Assembly: GCF_001279005.1 (NCBI RefSeq)
Contig: NZ_LGCN01000276.1
Coordinates: 62,001 to 126,000 of the forward strand
Direction: 5' to 3'
DNA: 64,000 nucleotides
Origin: Streptomyces caelestis
Lineage (GTDB): Bacteria > Actinomycetota > Actinomycetes > Streptomycetales > Streptomycetaceae
Below, piece by piece: positions 37,687 to 52,263 of this stretch (positions are counted from its first letter, which is position 1; every line of letters begins with the position of its first letter). The position numbers were made by a program, and so were the translations under genes. Under the pieces are notes generated by a model. It saw nothing but the letters and a program-made list of their open reading frames with translations. It did not search any database and was not told where the DNA came from.

Positions 37687-38895
37687 CTACAGTCCCGCCG
37701 CCTTGCGCAGGGCGTCCACGCGGTCGGTGCGCTCCCAGGTGAAGTCGGGCAGCTCACGGCCGAAGTGACCGTAGGCGGCGGTCTGGGCGTAGATCGGGCG
37801 CAGCAGGTCGAGGTCGCGGATGATCGCGGCCGGGCGGAGGTCGAAGACCTCGTCGATCGCCTTCTCGATCTTCTCGGTGTCGACCTGGGCGGTGCCGAAG
37901 GTCTCCACGAACAGACCGACCGGCTCGGCCTTGCCGATGGCGTACGCGACCTGGACCTCGCAGCGGGCGGCGAGGCCGGCGGCGACGACGTTCTTGGCGA
38001 CCCAGCGCATCGCGTACGCCGCCGAGCGGTCCACCTTGGACGGGTCCTTGCCGGAGAAGGCGCCGCCGCCGTGGCGGGCCATGCCGCCGTAGGTGTCGAT
38101 GATGATCTTGCGGCCGGTGAGGCCGGCGTCGCCCATCGGGCCGCCGATCTCGAAGCGGCCGGTCGGGTTCACCAGCAGGCGGTAGTCCTCGGTGTCGAGC
38201 TTGATGCCCTCGTCCAGGAGCGCCTTCAGCTCCGGCTCCACGACGAACTCGCGGATGTCGGGGGCGAGCAGCGACTCCAGGTCGATGTCGGAGGCGTGCT
38301 GCGAGGAGACGACCACGGTGTCCAGGCGGACCGCCTTGTCGCCGTCGTACTCGATGGTGACCTGGGTCTTGCCGTCCGGGCGCAGGTAGGGGATCGTGCC
38401 GTTCTTGCGCACGTCGGACAGCCGCTTGGACAGGCGGTGGGCCAGGAAGACCGGCAGCGGCATCAGCGTCGGCGTCTCGTCCGTCGCGTAGCCGAACATC
38501 AGGCCCTGGTCGCCGGCGCCCTGCCGGTCGAGCTCGTCGTCGTCACCCTCGACACGGGCCTCGTAGGCGGCGTCGACGCCCTGCGCGATGTCCGGGGACT
38601 GCGCGCCGATCGACACCGAGACGCCGCAGGAGGCGCCGTCGAAGCCCTTCTTCGAGGAGTCGTAGCCGATCTCCAGGATCTTGTTGCGCACCAGCGTCGC
38701 GATGTCCGCGTACGTCTTGGTGGTCACCTCGCCGGCCACGTGCACCAGGCCGGTGGTGATCAGGGTCTCGACGGCGACCCGGGAGGTCGGGTCCTCGCGG
38801 AGGAGCGCGTCGAGAATGGTGTCGCTGATCTGGTCAGCGATCTTGTCGGGGTGACCCTCGGTCACGGACTCCGAGGTGAACAGACGACGGGACAC
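37687..38895 (-). CDS. metK: S-adenosylmethionine synthetase
   Basis: This 402-residue enzyme makes SAM from methionine and ATP. Characteristic stretches are [20 protein letters not shown] (with the ATP-site His), [12 protein letters not shown], and [22 protein letters not shown] near the end. GTG 38895 begins the conserved N-terminus ([10 protein letters not shown]) with GGGAG upstream. SAM supply affects antibiotic production in Streptomyces. I see no SAM riboswitch in the 237 bp upstream. Confidence 0.98.
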   Translation of the reverse strand: MSRRLFTSESVTEGHPDKIADQISDTILDALLREDPTSRVAVETLITTGLVHVAGEVTTKTYADIATLVRNKILEIGYDSSKKGFDGASCGVSVSIGAQSPDIAQGVDAAYEARVEGDDDELDRQGAGDQGLMFGYATDETPTLMPLPVFLAHRLSKRLSDVRKNGTIPYLRPDGKTQVTIEYDGDKAVRLDTVVVSSQHASDIDLESLLAPDIREFVVEPELKALLDEGIKLDTEDYRLLVNPTGRFEIGGPMGDAGLTGRKIIIDTYGGMARHGGGAFSGKDPSKVDRSAAYAMRWVAKNVVAAGLAARCEVQVAYAIGKAEPVGLFVETFGTAQVDTEKIEKAIDEVFDLRPAAIIRDLDLLRPIYAQTAAYGHFGRELPDFTWERTDRVDALRKAAGL

Positions 38896-39132
38896 AACGC
38901 TCCCTGGGGTTGCAGCGGCTGCTGGCTGATCATTGGCGGACGGCGGGGGCTGCACCCGACGCCGTCCGTGGAACAGTTTATCGGTCGTGCTCCGCCACGG
39001 GTCCCCCTGTCTCGTCTCGCGAGAGCGCTGTGACCTGCGGCACGGGCATTCTGCCCATGCCGGGCCGGGTTGGCCAGAGGCGCCACGCCCCGAACGGACG
39101 GGGTTTCGGGGAACCGGACGCGAATGAATCAC

Positions 39133-40335
39133 TCATCCGAGGCGTTCGGCCACCAGGTCCCACACGGTTTCGGCCAGGACTTCCTTCGGACCGTGCGCCA
39201 CGGGGGTCTCGCTGCCGTCGGCGCCCAGCACCACGGCCTCGCTCTCGTCCGCCCCGAAGGTCTTGCGCTCCCCCACCTCGTTCACCACCAGCAGGTCGCA
39301 GCCCTTGCGCTTCAGCTTGGCGCGGCCGTTGGCGAGCACGTCGTCGGTCTCGGCGGCGAAGCCGACGATCACCTGTCCGGCGCGCGGCCGGTCGCCGGAG
39401 AGCTCGGCGAGGATGTCCGGATTCCGCACCAGGGCGACGGGCTCGGGCTCCTGGCCGTCCTTCTTCTTGATCTTGCCGGTGGCGTAGACGGCCGGCCGGA
39501 AGTCGGCGACGGCCGCGGCCATCACCACGGCGTCCGCGTCGGCGGCGGCGCCGAGGACGGCCTCGCGCAGCTCCACGGCGGTCCCGACGCGGACGAGGTC
39601 CACGCCCGCCGGGTCGGGCAGGGCGGTGTCGGCCGCGATCAGCGTGACGCGGGCGCCGCGGGCGGCGGCGGTGCGGGCGAGGGCGTAGCCCTGCTTGCCG
39701 GAGGAGCGGTTGCCGAGGAAGCGGACGGGGTCGAGGGGCTCGCGGGTGCCCCCGGCACTGACGACGACGTGCCGGCCCGCGAGGTCGGGCCGGGTGACGC
39801 CGCGGGCCAGCACCCGGCGGCAGACCTCGAAGATCTCGCCCGGGTCGGGCAGCCGGCCCTTGCCGGTGTCGGCGCCGGTGAGACGGCCGACGGCCGGTTC
39901 GATCACGACGGCGCCGCGGCGGCGCAGGGTGGCCACGTTCTCCCGGGTGGCCGGGTGCTCCCACATCTCGGTGTGCATGGCGGGGGCGAAGACCACCGGG
40001 CAGCGGGCGGTGAGCAGGGTGTTGGTGAGCAGGTCGTCGGCCAGGCCGTGGGCCGCCCTGGCGAGCGTGTCGGCGGTGGCGGGGGCGACGACCACCAGGT
40101 CGGCGTGCTGCCCGATGCGGACGTGCGGCACCTCGTGGACGTCGTCCCAGACCTCGGTGGAGACCGGGTTGCCGGAGAGCGCGGACCAGGTGGCGGCGCC
40201 GACGAAGTGCAGCGCGGAGGCGGTGGGGACGACCCTGACGTCGTGTCCCGACTCCGTCAGCCGCCTGAGCAGCTCACAGGCCTTGTACGCGGCGATGCCG
40301 CCACTGACCCCCAGAACGACCTTCGGCTTGTCCAC
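39133..40335 (-). CDS. coaBC: Bifunctional phosphopantothenoylcysteine decarboxylase/ligase
   Basis: The 400-residue protein performs two coenzyme A steps. The N-terminal FMN decarboxylase half has GVSGGIAAYKACELLR and the PAMHTEMWEHPAT substrate motif. The C-terminal CTP-dependent ligase half starts near residue 185 (GRHVVVSAGGTREPLDPVRFLGNRSSGKQGYALA) with the KIKKKD lysines later. GTG 40335 follows GGGGAGAG. It lies between rpoZ and metK in the conserved order gmk-rpoZ-coaBC-metK. Confidence 0.97.
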   Translation of the reverse strand: MDKPKVVLGVSGGIAAYKACELLRRLTESGHDVRVVPTASALHFVGAATWSALSGNPVSTEVWDDVHEVPHVRIGQHADLVVVAPATADTLARAAHGLADDLLTNTLLTARCPVVFAPAMHTEMWEHPATRENVATLRRRGAVVIEPAVGRLTGADTGKGRLPDPGEIFEVCRRVLARGVTRPDLAGRHVVVSAGGTREPLDPVRFLGNRSSGKQGYALARTAAARGARVTLIAADTALPDPAGVDLVRVGTAVELREAVLGAAADADAVVMAAAVADFRPAVYATGKIKKKDGQEPEPVALVRNPDILAELSGDRPRAGQVIVGFAAETDDVLANGRAKLKRKGCDLLVVNEVGERKTFGADESEAVVLGADGSETPVAHGPKEVLAETVWDLVAERLG

Positions 40336-40382
40336 CGTCTCTCCCCGGACCTCGGAAATGTGCGACCACTCCCCATGAGACA

Positions 40383-40417
40383 CCACAGGCCCGGCAGCCG
40401 TGCTGCCGGGCCTGTGG
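40383..40417 (-). terminator. Hairpin after rpoZ
   Basis: CCACAGGCCCGGCAG (40383-40397) and CTGCCGGGCCTGTGG (40403-40417) form a perfect 15-bp stem with a 5-base loop between rpoZ and coaBC. It is expected to terminate or attenuate the gmk-rpoZ transcript. Confidence 0.8.
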
Positions 40418-40457
40418 AGAAGTCAGCTGCGAACAGCTGGTACGACGTACCGACCGC

Positions 40458-40730
40458 TTACTGACCGGGGCCTTCGACGGCCTCGGAGGTCAGCAGTCCC
40501 GCGTTGATCTCGCGCAGGGCGATCGAGAGCGGCTTCTCGTGGACGTGGGTGTCGACGAGGGGACCGACGTACTCGAGCAGGCCCTCGCCGAGCTGCGAGT
40601 AGTACGCGTTGATCTGGCGGGCCCGCTTGGCCGCGTAGATCACGAGGCTGTACTTCGAGTCCGTGGCCTCGAGGAGCTCGTCGATCGGCGGGTTGATGAT
40701 GCCCTCGGGCGCGGAGATGGAAGAGGACAC
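40458..40730 (-). CDS. rpoZ: RNA polymerase omega subunit
   Basis: The 90-residue protein contains the omega core [31 protein letters not shown], where the KRARQIN helix contacts the beta' subunit. GTG start at 40730. It lies 62 bp after gmk, a widely conserved pairing. Streptomyces omega mutants are affected in differentiation. Confidence 0.97.
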   Translation of the reverse strand: MSSSISAPEGIINPPIDELLEATDSKYSLVIYAAKRARQINAYYSQLGEGLLEYVGPLVDTHVHEKPLSIALREINAGLLTSEAVEGPGQ

Positions 40731-40792
40731 GCTCTACCTTCCGATGGATGGGAAAGATTCAGTCGGCGCGACCGGTGAACGACTGCTCACGA

Positions 40793-41350
40793 TCACACGA
40801 CGTTCGTCAAGGCTAGCAGCTCGCGGGCCACGTCCTCGACGGAGGTGTTGACCAGGGTGGTGTCGAACTCCGGCTCGGCGGCCAGTTCGGTCCTCGCGGC
40901 CTCCAGCCGGCGCTCGATGACCTCGGGCGACTCGGTGCCCCGGCCCGTAAGCCTGCGCACGAGCTCCTCCCAGGAGGGAGGAGCCAGGAACACCAGCTGG
41001 GCCTCGGCCATGGACTCGCGGACCTGCCGCGCGCCCTGGAGGTCGATCTCCAGCAGCACGGGCACCCCCGCCTCCAGGTGCTCCAGCACCGCCGCGCGGG
41101 GGGTGCCGTAGCGGTTGCCGGCGAACTCGGCCCACTCCAGCAGCTCGCCGTTGGCGATCAGCTTGTCCATCTCCTCGTCGGTGACGAAGAAGTAGTGGAC
41201 TCCGTGCTGCTCCCCGGGGCGCGGCCTGCGGGTCGTCGCCGACACCGAGAGCCAGACCCCGGGGTGTTCCTTGCGCATATGGGCGACGACCGTGCTCTTG
41301 CCGACCCCGGAGGGGCCGGAGAGCACGGTCAGCCGCGGACGTTCAGTCAT
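40793..41350 (-). CDS. gmk: Guanylate kinase
   Basis: This 185-residue kinase converts GMP to GDP. It has the P-loop [10 protein letters not shown] (11-20) and the GMP-binding stretch [22 protein letters not shown]. It sits between the sIHF gene and rpoZ on the same strand. Confidence 0.97.
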   Translation of the reverse strand: MTERPRLTVLSGPSGVGKSTVVAHMRKEHPGVWLSVSATTRRPRPGEQHGVHYFFVTDEEMDKLIANGELLEWAEFAGNRYGTPRAAVLEHLEAGVPVLLEIDLQGARQVRESMAEAQLVFLAPPSWEELVRRLTGRGTESPEVIERRLEAARTELAAEPEFDTTLVNTSVEDVARELLALTNVV

Positions 41351-41410
41351 GCAGCGATTATTCCAGCAATCACGGGTTGCCCGGGACGCCGGCCCCGGAC
41401 CGCCCCGCGC

Positions 41411-41734
41411 TCAGGAGCCGGTGCTGCCGAACTCGCGCTCCAGGGAGGCGATCTGGTTGGAACCGAGACCACGCACGCGGCGGCTCTCGGAGATGCCCAG
41501 TCGCTCCATGATCTGCTTGGCGCGGACCTTGCCCACGCCCGGCAGGGACTCCAGCAGGGCGGAGACCTTCATCTTGCCGATGACGTCGTTCTCCTGGCCC
41601 TGCTTGATGACCTCGTGAAGAGAGGCGCCGGAGTGCTTGAGTCGATTCTTGACCTCGGCCCGCTCCCGGCGAGCCGCGGCGGCCTTTTCGAGCGCGGCTG
41701 CGCGCTGTTCAGGGGTAAGGGGCGGAAGAGCCAC
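41411..41734 (-). CDS. ihf: Integration host factor sIHF
   Basis: The 107-residue nucleoid protein is typical of actinobacteria, with ALPPLTPEQRAAALEKAAAARRERAEVKNRLK then a helix-two-turn-helix (LESLPGVGKVRAKQIMERLGI) that binds duplex DNA. sIHF bends DNA and affects sporulation and antibiotic production in S. coelicolor. GTG 41734 gives exactly the known protein length. Followed by gmk after 60 bp. Confidence 0.97.
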   Translation of the reverse strand: MALPPLTPEQRAAALEKAAAARRERAEVKNRLKHSGASLHEVIKQGQENDVIGKMKVSALLESLPGVGKVRAKQIMERLGISESRRVRGLGSNQIASLEREFGSTGS

Positions 41735-41990
41735 GCCTACGTCACCTCGGATGTCGAACTGTCGGATACGGACCGGTGAGGAACCTAGTCGCCCCACACC
41801 AGGGGAGCCACGAGCAACACACGCGCCCGTTCACTCTCCGTCGGAGACTAGCGGCCAACTCCGCCGGAGTCAGCGAGAACTGCGGAAAAGTCCTGGTCAG
41901 CCTTTGTCAGGACCGGCATTTAGGACATAATCCCCTGGATTTGAGGATGTATCCAGAGTCCGACGCCCACGGATCGCCTCGTCGGCCGGT

Positions 41991-42836
41991 TCAGACCGAC
42001 GCCACGGCGGCCCTGATCTCCTCCGCGAACCGCTCCGCCGCGTCACGCAGAGCGACCGCGTCGGGACCGTGCCGCAACACTCCCCGGCTGACGTTCGGCA
42101 CGACGTTGCGCACCGCGCCGCCGAAGACCGCCGGGAGATCGGCCGCCGTGGCGCCCTGCGCGCCGATACCGGGCGCGAGGATCGGCCCGCCCATGTCCAG
42201 GTCGTACGAGGAGAGGTCGCCGAGCGTCGCGCCGACCACCGCGCCGAAGGACCCGAGCGGCTCCTCGCCGGCGTTCTCGGCGGCCAGGTGCCCGAGCACG
42301 GTCGCCCCGACGGTGCGCCCGTCGGCGCGGATCGCGTGCTGCACCTCGCCGCCCTCCGGGTTGGACGTCAGCGCCAGCACGAACAGCCCGGTGCCGGTCT
42401 CCCGGGCCAGCGCGACGGCCGGGCCGAGCGAGCCGTAGCCGAGGTACGGCGAGACGGTGAGCGCGTCGGAGAACAGGGGCGCGTCCTCGCGCAGGAAGGA
42501 CTCGGCGTAGGCGGCCATGGTGGAGCCGATGTCGCCGCGCTTGGCGTCCATGACGACCAGCGCGCCGGCCTCCCGCGCCTCGCGCACCGTCGTCTCCAGC
42601 ACGGCGACCCCGCGCGAGCCGAAGCGCTCGAAGAAGGCGCTCTGCGGCTTGAGCACGGCGACCCGGTCGGCGACCGCCTCCACGACCGTGCGGCTGAACC
42701 GCTCCAGGCCCGTGACGTCGTCGCTCAGGCCCCACTCGGCGAGCAGGGAGGCGTGCGGGTCGATGCCCACGCACAGCGGGCCCCGTTCGTCCATCGCGCG
42801 GCGCAGCCGCGCGCCGAAGGGTTCCAGACCGGTCAT
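41991..42836 (-). CDS. pyrF: Orotidine 5'-phosphate decarboxylase (type 2)
   Basis: The 281-residue enzyme performs the last UMP step. It has the type 2 features CVGIDPH near the N-terminus and [18 protein letters not shown] (lysine and aspartate catalytic pair), and PGIGAQGAT in the phosphate site. Its ATG overlaps the pyrD stop as ATGA. It closes the pyr operon. Confidence 0.97.
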   Translation of the reverse strand: MTGLEPFGARLRRAMDERGPLCVGIDPHASLLAEWGLSDDVTGLERFSRTVVEAVADRVAVLKPQSAFFERFGSRGVAVLETTVREAREAGALVVMDAKRGDIGSTMAAYAESFLREDAPLFSDALTVSPYLGYGSLGPAVALARETGTGLFVLALTSNPEGGEVQHAIRADGRTVGATVLGHLAAENAGEEPLGSFGAVVGATLGDLSSYDLDMGGPILAPGIGAQGATAADLPAVFGGAVRNVVPNVSRGVLRHGPDAVALRDAAERFAEEIRAAVASV

Positions 42837-43939
42837 GCCGTCGTCCTCACGTCGGCGCCCACCGCGTCGGCGAGCGTGGCGTACGGGCTGGTGCGCAGCC
42901 GCGCGGCGAGCCCCTTGTGCATGGCGCGGCCCCAGAAGGGGCCTTCGTAGACGAAGGCGCTGTAGCCCTGGACCAGGGTGGCGCCGGCCAGGATGCGCTG
43001 CCAGGCGTCCTCGGCGTTCTCGACGCCGCCGACGCCGACCAGGGTGATCCGGTCGCCCACGCGCGCGTAGAGGCGGCGCAGCACGTCCAGGGAGCGTGCC
43101 TTGAGGGGGGCGCCGGAGAGGCCGCCGGTCTCCTGGACGAGGGCGGGCGGGGACGTCAGGCCGAGTCCCTCGCGCGCGATGGTGGTGTTGGTGGCGATGA
43201 TCCCGTCCAGGCCGAGTTCCACGGCGAGGTCGGCGACCGCGTCGACGTCCTCGTCGGCGAGGTCGGGGGCGATCTTCACCAGCAGCGGCACCCGGCGGGC
43301 CGGGGCGGACCGGTCGGCGGCCTCGCGGACGGCGGCGAGCAGCGGGCGCAGGTGGTCCACGGCCTGGAGGTCGCGCAGTCCGGGCGTGTTCGGGGAGGAG
43401 ACGTTGACGACCAGGTAGTCGGCGTACGGCGCCAGCCGCTCGGCGGACTTCACGTAGTCGGCGACGGCCTCGTCCTCGGGGACGGCCTTGGTCTTGCCGA
43501 TGTTGACGCCGACGACCGTCCTGAAGACGGGCGTGCGGGAGGCCAGGCGTGCCGCGACGGCGAGCGAGCCCTCGTTGTTGAAGCCCATGCGGTTGATCAG
43601 CGCCCGGTCCGCGACCAGGCGGAACAGCCGCTTCTTGGGGTTGCCGGGCTGCGGTTCCCCGGTCACCGTGCCGATCTCGACGTGGTCGAAGCCGAGCATC
43701 GCCAGGCCGTCGATCCCGACGGCGTTCTTGTCGAAGCCGGCGGCGAGGCCGAAGGGGCTGTGCAGACGCAGCCCGAGCGCCTCGGTGCGCAGCTCCTTGT
43801 GGCGGGGGGCGAGCGCGGCGGCGACGAAGGTGCGCAGGCCGGGGACGCGCGCGACACGACGGATCCAGCGGAAGGCCAGGTGGTGGGCCTGCTCCGGGTC
43901 CATCCGCTGGAAGAGCAGGGTGAAGAGAATCTTGTACAT
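42833..43939 (-). CDS. pyrD: Dihydroorotate dehydrogenase (quinone, class 2)
   Basis: This 368-residue FMN enzyme is membrane-associated through its N-terminal helices ([21 protein letters not shown]), which mark class 2. Key stretches are [40 protein letters not shown] and [11 protein letters not shown] 43939 follows GAGGA. It lies 54 bp after carB with a hairpin between and overlaps pyrF. Confidence 0.97.
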   Translation of the reverse strand: MYKILFTLLFQRMDPEQAHHLAFRWIRRVARVPGLRTFVAAALAPRHKELRTEALGLRLHSPFGLAAGFDKNAVGIDGLAMLGFDHVEIGTVTGEPQPGNPKKRLFRLVADRALINRMGFNNEGSLAVAARLASRTPVFRTVVGVNIGKTKAVPEDEAVADYVKSAERLAPYADYLVVNVSSPNTPGLRDLQAVDHLRPLLAAVREAADRSAPARRVPLLVKIAPDLADEDVDAVADLAVELGLDGIIATNTTIAREGLGLTSPPALVQETGGLSGAPLKARSLDVLRRLYARVGDRITLVGVGGVENAEDAWQRILAGATLVQGYSAFVYEGPFWGRAMHKGLAARLRTSPYATLADAVGADVRTTA

Positions 43940-43955
43940 GATGTCCTCATGAAGA

Positions 43956-43981
43956 GGGGGACACCGTTTCCGGTGTCCCCC
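43956..43981 (-). terminator. carB-pyrD intercistronic hairpin
   Basis: GGGGGACACCG (43956-43966) and CGGTGTCCCCC (43971-43981) form an 11-bp stem with loop TTTC, ending 16 bases before the pyrD start codon. It could attenuate or protect the mRNA inside the pyr operon. Confidence 0.6.
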
Positions 43982-43993
43982 CGGGGGCTGCTG

Positions 43994-47294
<3,301 letters not shown>

Positions 47295-47302
<8 letters not shown>

Positions 47303-48452
47303 GCTGGCCCTCCATCGGGACGGTGCTCATCAAAGACGTGAAGCGGTCGAACAGGTAGGCGGCGTCGTGCGGGCCCGCCGCCGCTTCGGGGTGGTACTGG
47401 ACGCTGAAGGCCGGCTTGTCGAGCAGCTGGAGGCCCTCCACCACGTTGTCGTTCAGACAGACGTGGGACACCTCGGCGCGGCCGAACGGGGTGTCGGAGA
47501 CCTTGTCGAGCGGGGCGTCGACGGCGAAGCCGTGGTTGTGCGCGGTGACCTCGACCTTGCCGGTCGTGCGGTCCTGCACCGGCTGGTTGATGCCGCGGTG
47601 GCCGTACTTCAGCTTGTAGGTGCCGAAGCCGAGGGCGCGGCCCAGGATCTGGTTGCCGAAGCAGATGCCGAACAGCGGGGTGCCGCGCTCCAGGACCGCC
47701 CGCATCAGGGCGACCGGGTGGTCGGCGGTGGCGGGGTCGCCGGGGCCGTTGGAGAAGAACACGCCGTCCGGGTTCACGGCGTAGACGTCGTCCACGGTCG
47801 CCGTGGCCGGCAGGACGTGCACCTCGATGCCGCGTTCGGCCATGCGCTGCGGGGTCATGCCCTTGATGCCGAGGTCGACGGCGGCGACGGTGAACTTCTT
47901 CTCGCCGATCGCGGGGACGACGTACGGCTCGGTGGTGGCGACCTCGGCGGAGAGGTCGGAGCCCTTCATCTCGGGCGCCTCCCGGACGCGGGCGAGCAGG
48001 GCCGCGTCGTCGCGCACGGCGTCGCCGCTGAAGATGCCGACGCGCATGGCGCCGCGCTCGCGCAGGTGCCGGGTGAGGGCGCGGGTGTCGACGCCGCTGA
48101 CGCCGACGACGCCCTGCGCGGCGAGCTCCTCGTCCAGCGTGCGTGTCGAGCGCCAGCTGGAGGGCACGCGCGCGGGGTCGCGCACGACGTAGCCGGAGAC
48201 CCAGATCCTCCTGGACTCCATGTCCTCGTCGTTGACGCCGGTGTTGCCGACGTGCGGGGCCGTCATCACCACGACCTGACGGTGGTACGACGGGTCGGTG
48301 AGGGTCTCCTGGTAGCCGGTCATGCCGGTGGAGAACACCGCTTCGCCGAAGGTCTCCCCCACCGCCCCGTAGGCACGGCCGCGGAAGATCCGGCCGTCCT
48401 CCAGAACGAGTACGGCGGGAACCCTGGTGGTCCCCCTGGTGGAGGTTGTCAT
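47295..48452 (-). CDS. carA: Carbamoyl-phosphate synthase small subunit
   Basis: The 385-residue glutaminase subunit has an N-terminal CarA-specific domain ([29 protein letters not shown]) and a class I amidotransferase domain with nucleophile Cys in [16 protein letters not shown] and the His-x-Glu pair in VQYHPEA. It supplies ammonia to CarB. Its ATG overlaps the upstream membrane-protein gene stop as ATGA. Confidence 0.97.
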
Positions 48453-49009
48453 CGTGCGCCTTCCGTCTTGTCGATCATCTGGTTCAGTGCCTCGGCCCAT
48501 TCGTTGTGCTCGGCCGCGTGGTCGGAGCGGAAGCCGGAGTCGATCTGCCGCTCGCCGTGCGCCCAGGTCACGACGAGCAGACCGCCCTCGGTGAGGACCT
48601 TGCCGGCGATGCCCTTGTCGAGCCGGGCCCCGCGCAGCGCGTCCGCCGGGACGAAGAAGTCGTTCGCCCCGGGGCGCACGACGTCCAGTCCGGCGTCGGT
48701 GAGCGTGAGCTCGGCCCGGCTGCGGGTGCCCAGACCGTGCGCCACGATGCGGTCGAGCCACTGACCGGCGGTGGTGGAGCCGTGGTAACGGCCGCTCATC
48801 GTCAGTCTCGCCGGGCCGGGGTCGTCCGGCGCGCCAGGCAGCTCGGGCAGGTCTCCCTGGAGCGTGCCGCGCCACTTCCAGCCCTCGCGCATCAGCCAGT
48901 AGACGAGCGCCACGAAGAGGGCGAGTCCGACGACCCAGCCGATCCGGGCGGCCCAGTCGGTCACTTCCGCCGATTCCTTCTCGGCGGCCAGCAGGAGTAC
49001 AGGTGTCAC
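48449..49009 (-). CDS. Conserved membrane protein of the pyr operon (PH-like domain)
   Basis: This 186-residue protein has one N-terminal membrane helix (about residues 20-42, [22 protein letters not shown]) and a soluble beta-rich domain with [41 protein letters not shown], which looks PH-like. It is embedded by 4-base overlaps between pyrC (GTGA) and carA (ATGA), so it is co-expressed with UMP synthesis. The position is conserved in Streptomyces as I recall, but no function is established. Confidence 0.85.
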   Translation of the reverse strand: MTPVLLLAAEKESAEVTDWAARIGWVVGLALFVALVYWLMREGWKWRGTLQGDLPELPGAPDDPGPARLTMSGRYHGSTTAGQWLDRIVAHGLGTRSRAELTLTDAGLDVVRPGANDFFVPADALRGARLDKGIAGKVLTEGGLLVVTWAHGERQIDSGFRSDHAAEHNEWAEALNQMIDKTEGAR

Positions 49010-50292
49010 GTGAGCTTCCCGTCGACGAGCGTGGCCTTGCCCCGGAGCCACGTGTGCGTGACACGGCCCGGCAGCTCGCGGCCCTCGTACGGGGTGTTGC
49101 GGCTGCGCGAGGCGAAGCCCGCGGGGTCCACGGGACCACGGTATGCCGAGTCGACGAGGGTGAGGTTGGCGGGCTCACCTGCCGAGACGGGACGGCCGTG
49201 GCCCTCGGCCCGTCCGATGCGCGCGGGCGTGAAGGACATGCGGTCGGCGACGCCGGCCCAGTCCAGCAGACCCGTGTCGACCATGGTCTCCTGGACCACC
49301 GACAGCGCGGTCTCCAGGCCGACCATGCCCATGGCGGCTGCGGCCCACTCGCAGTCCTTGTCCTCGTGCGGGTGCGGGGCGTGGTCGGTGGCGACGATGT
49401 CGATCGTGCCGTCGGCGAGCGCCTCGCGCAGCGCCATGACGTCGCGCTCGGTGCGCAGCGGCGGGTTGACCTTGTAGACCGGGTCGTACGACCGGACCAG
49501 CTCGTCGGTGAGGAGCAGGTGGTGCGGGGTGACCTCGGCGGTGACGCGGATGCCGCGGGACTTGGCCCAGCGGACGATCTCGACGCTGCCCGCCGTCGAC
49601 AGGTGGCAGATGTGGACGCGGGAGCCGACGTGCTCGGCGAGCAGCACGTCCCGCGCGATGATCGACTCCTCGGCGACGGCCGGCCAGCCGCCGAGCCCCA
49701 GCTCGGCGGAGACGACGCCCTCGTTCATCTGGGCGCCCTCGGTGAGGCGGGGCTCCTGCGCGTGCTGGGCGACGACGCCGTCGAATGCCTTCACGTACTC
49801 CAGGGCGCGGCGCATGATCACGGCGTCGTGGACGCACTTGCCGTCGTCGGAGAAGACGGTGACGCCGGCCGCGGACTCGTGCATGGCGCCCAGTTCGGCG
49901 AGCTTCTGCCCCTCCAGACCGACGGTGACGGCGCCGATGGGCTGCACGTCGCAGTAGCCGGACTCCTGGCCGAGCCGCCAGACCTGCTCGACGACGCCGG
50001 CGGTGTCGGCGACCGGGAAGGTGTTGGCCATGGCGAAGACGCTGGTGTAGCCGCCGCTCGCCGCCGCGCGGGTGCCGGTCAGGACGGTCTCGGAGTCCTC
50101 GCGGCCGGGCTCGCGCAGGTGGGTGTGCAGGTCGACCAGGCCGGGCAGGAGGATCTTGCCGTCGGCTTCGACGACCTCGGCGCCGTCGGCGGACAGGCCG
50201 GCGCCGACCTGGGTGATCGTTTCGCCGTCGATCAGGACGTCCTGCTGCTCGCCGCCGAGCACCTTCGCACCGCGGATCAGGATCTTGCTCAT
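49006..50292 (-). CDS. pyrC: Dihydroorotase (class I)
   Basis: The 428-residue amidohydrolase has the metal-binding [22 protein letters not shown] motif, the later [14 protein letters not shown] with catalytic Asp, and [13 protein letters not shown]. It cyclises carbamoyl aspartate. It lies 5 bp after pyrB and couples to the membrane-protein gene downstream. The long class I form is expected in actinobacteria. Confidence 0.97.
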   Translation of the reverse strand: MSKILIRGAKVLGGEQQDVLIDGETITQVGAGLSADGAEVVEADGKILLPGLVDLHTHLREPGREDSETVLTGTRAAASGGYTSVFAMANTFPVADTAGVVEQVWRLGQESGYCDVQPIGAVTVGLEGQKLAELGAMHESAAGVTVFSDDGKCVHDAVIMRRALEYVKAFDGVVAQHAQEPRLTEGAQMNEGVVSAELGLGGWPAVAEESIIARDVLLAEHVGSRVHICHLSTAGSVEIVRWAKSRGIRVTAEVTPHHLLLTDELVRSYDPVYKVNPPLRTERDVMALREALADGTIDIVATDHAPHPHEDKDCEWAAAAMGMVGLETALSVVQETMVDTGLLDWAGVADRMSFTPARIGRAEGHGRPVSAGEPANLTLVDSAYRGPVDPAGFASRSRNTPYEGRELPGRVTHTWLRGKATLVDGKLT

Positions 50293-50297
50293 GGTTC

Positions 50298-51329
50298 TTA
50301 CTTCTCCTCGGTGGTGCGGAGTTCGGCGGTGGGCGCGAAGCGCCTCGTCGTCAGGGCGGTGGTGGGCGACGGGTGGGCGAGGGCGGGTTCGTTGCCGCCG
50401 AGGAGCAGGTACAGGACGGCCATCCGGATGGAGACGCCGTTGGCGACCTGCTCGATCACGGTGCAGCGGTCGGAGTCCGCGACCTCGGCGGTGATCTCCA
50501 TGCCGCGGACCATCGGGCCGGGGTGCATCACGATGGCGTGCTCGGGCATCCGCGCCATGCGGTCGCCGTCGAGGCCGTAGCGGCGCGAGTACTCCCGCTC
50601 GGTGGGGAAGAACGCGGCGTTCATCCGCTCGCGCTGGACGCGCAGCATCATCACCGCGTCGGACTTGGTCAGCGTCGAGTCGAGGGCGTACGACACCTCG
50701 CAGGGCCAGGTGTCGACGCCGACCGGCAGCAGGGTCGGCGGGGCGACGAGGGTGACCTCGGCGCCGAGGGTGTGCAGCAGGTCGACGTTGGACCGGGCGA
50801 CCCTGCTGTGCAGGACGTCGCCGACGATCGTGATGCGCCGGCCGGAGAGGTCCTGTCCGAGCCCGGCGTCCCGGCCGACCAGCCGGCGCCGCATGGTGAA
50901 GGCGTCGAGGAGGGCCTGGGTGGGGTGCTGGTGGGTGCCGTCGCCCGCGTTGATGACGTGGGCGTCGATCCAGCCGGAGGTGGCCAGCCGGTACGGGGCC
51001 CCGGAGGCGCCGTGCCGGATGACCACGGCGTCGACGCCCATGGCCTCCAGGGTCTGGGCGGTGTCCTTCAGGGACTCGCCCTTGGAGACGCTGGAGCCCT
51101 TGGCGGTGAAGTTGATGACGTCCGCGGAGAGACGCTTCTCCGCGGCCTCGAAGGAGATCCGGGTGCGGGTGGAGTCCTCGAAGAAGAGGTTGACCACGGT
51201 CCGGCCGCGCAGGGTCGGGAGTTTCTTGATCGGCCGGTCGGCGACCCGGGCCATCTCCTCGGCGGTGTCGAGGATCAGGACGGCGTCGTCGCGGGTGAGG
51301 TCGGCGGCCGAGATGAGATGACGCTGCAT
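50298..51329 (-). CDS. pyrB: Aspartate carbamoyltransferase catalytic subunit
   Basis: The 343-residue enzyme has the carbamoyl-phosphate loop [13 protein letters not shown], the SSVSKGES loop, [14 protein letters not shown] and [10 protein letters not shown]. No pyrI regulatory subunit is nearby, as is usual outside enterics. It lies 103 bp after pyrR. Confidence 0.97.
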   Translation of the reverse strand: MQRHLISAADLTRDDAVLILDTAEEMARVADRPIKKLPTLRGRTVVNLFFEDSTRTRISFEAAEKRLSADVINFTAKGSSVSKGESLKDTAQTLEAMGVDAVVIRHGASGAPYRLATSGWIDAHVINAGDGTHQHPTQALLDAFTMRRRLVGRDAGLGQDLSGRRITIVGDVLHSRVARSNVDLLHTLGAEVTLVAPPTLLPVGVDTWPCEVSYALDSTLTKSDAVMMLRVQRERMNAAFFPTEREYSRRYGLDGDRMARMPEHAIVMHPGPMVRGMEITAEVADSDRCTVIEQVANGVSIRMAVLYLLLGGNEPALAHPSPTTALTTRRFAPTAELRTTEEK

Positions 51330-51432
51330 CTGTCAGGCTCCGTAAGGCAGTTCAATGTGGCGAAATCGGGCAGACGGGTACGCGCGTGGGCGTGCCGGGC
51401 CGGCGCACGCCGTCGGCGTGCGCTCCGCGGTG

Positions 51433-52035
<603 letters not shown>

Positions 52036-52163
52036 CCTTAAAGGACGTCGGATTGCGTCACTCAGGCTAGCAGGTCGGGATCCGCGCGGAGCGACACCCC
52101 CGATCACTCCAATGGCGTAGCCGATCCTCGCTACCACGGAAGAGTCGGTGTGGACCATTCGGC

Positions 52164-52193
52164 TTGACGCACGAGAGTAACGCTGCGTAACCT
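52164..52193 (+). promoter_or_regulatory. bldD promoter with BldD box
   Basis: TTGACG (52164-52169) and TAACCT (52188-52193) form a sigma-70-type promoter with an 18-base spacer. TAACGCTGCGTAAC (52178-52191) matches the BldD consensus TNACNC(A/T)GNGTNAN at every defined position and lies over the spacer and -10. A further partial inverted repeat GTAACCTCAC/GTGAGTTAC follows. BldD should repress its own promoter. Confidence 0.9.
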
Positions 52194-52263
52194 CACAGTG
52201 AGTTACCAGCCGCGCGGCATGGAAATCAGCCAGAGCCGCGTCGACACAGTGCCGGGGAGCTAT

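Noticed and set aside
38896..39132. Possible SAM riboswitch upstream of metK
   Set aside because: No SAM-I, SAM-II or SAM-IV core pattern or pairing could be seen.
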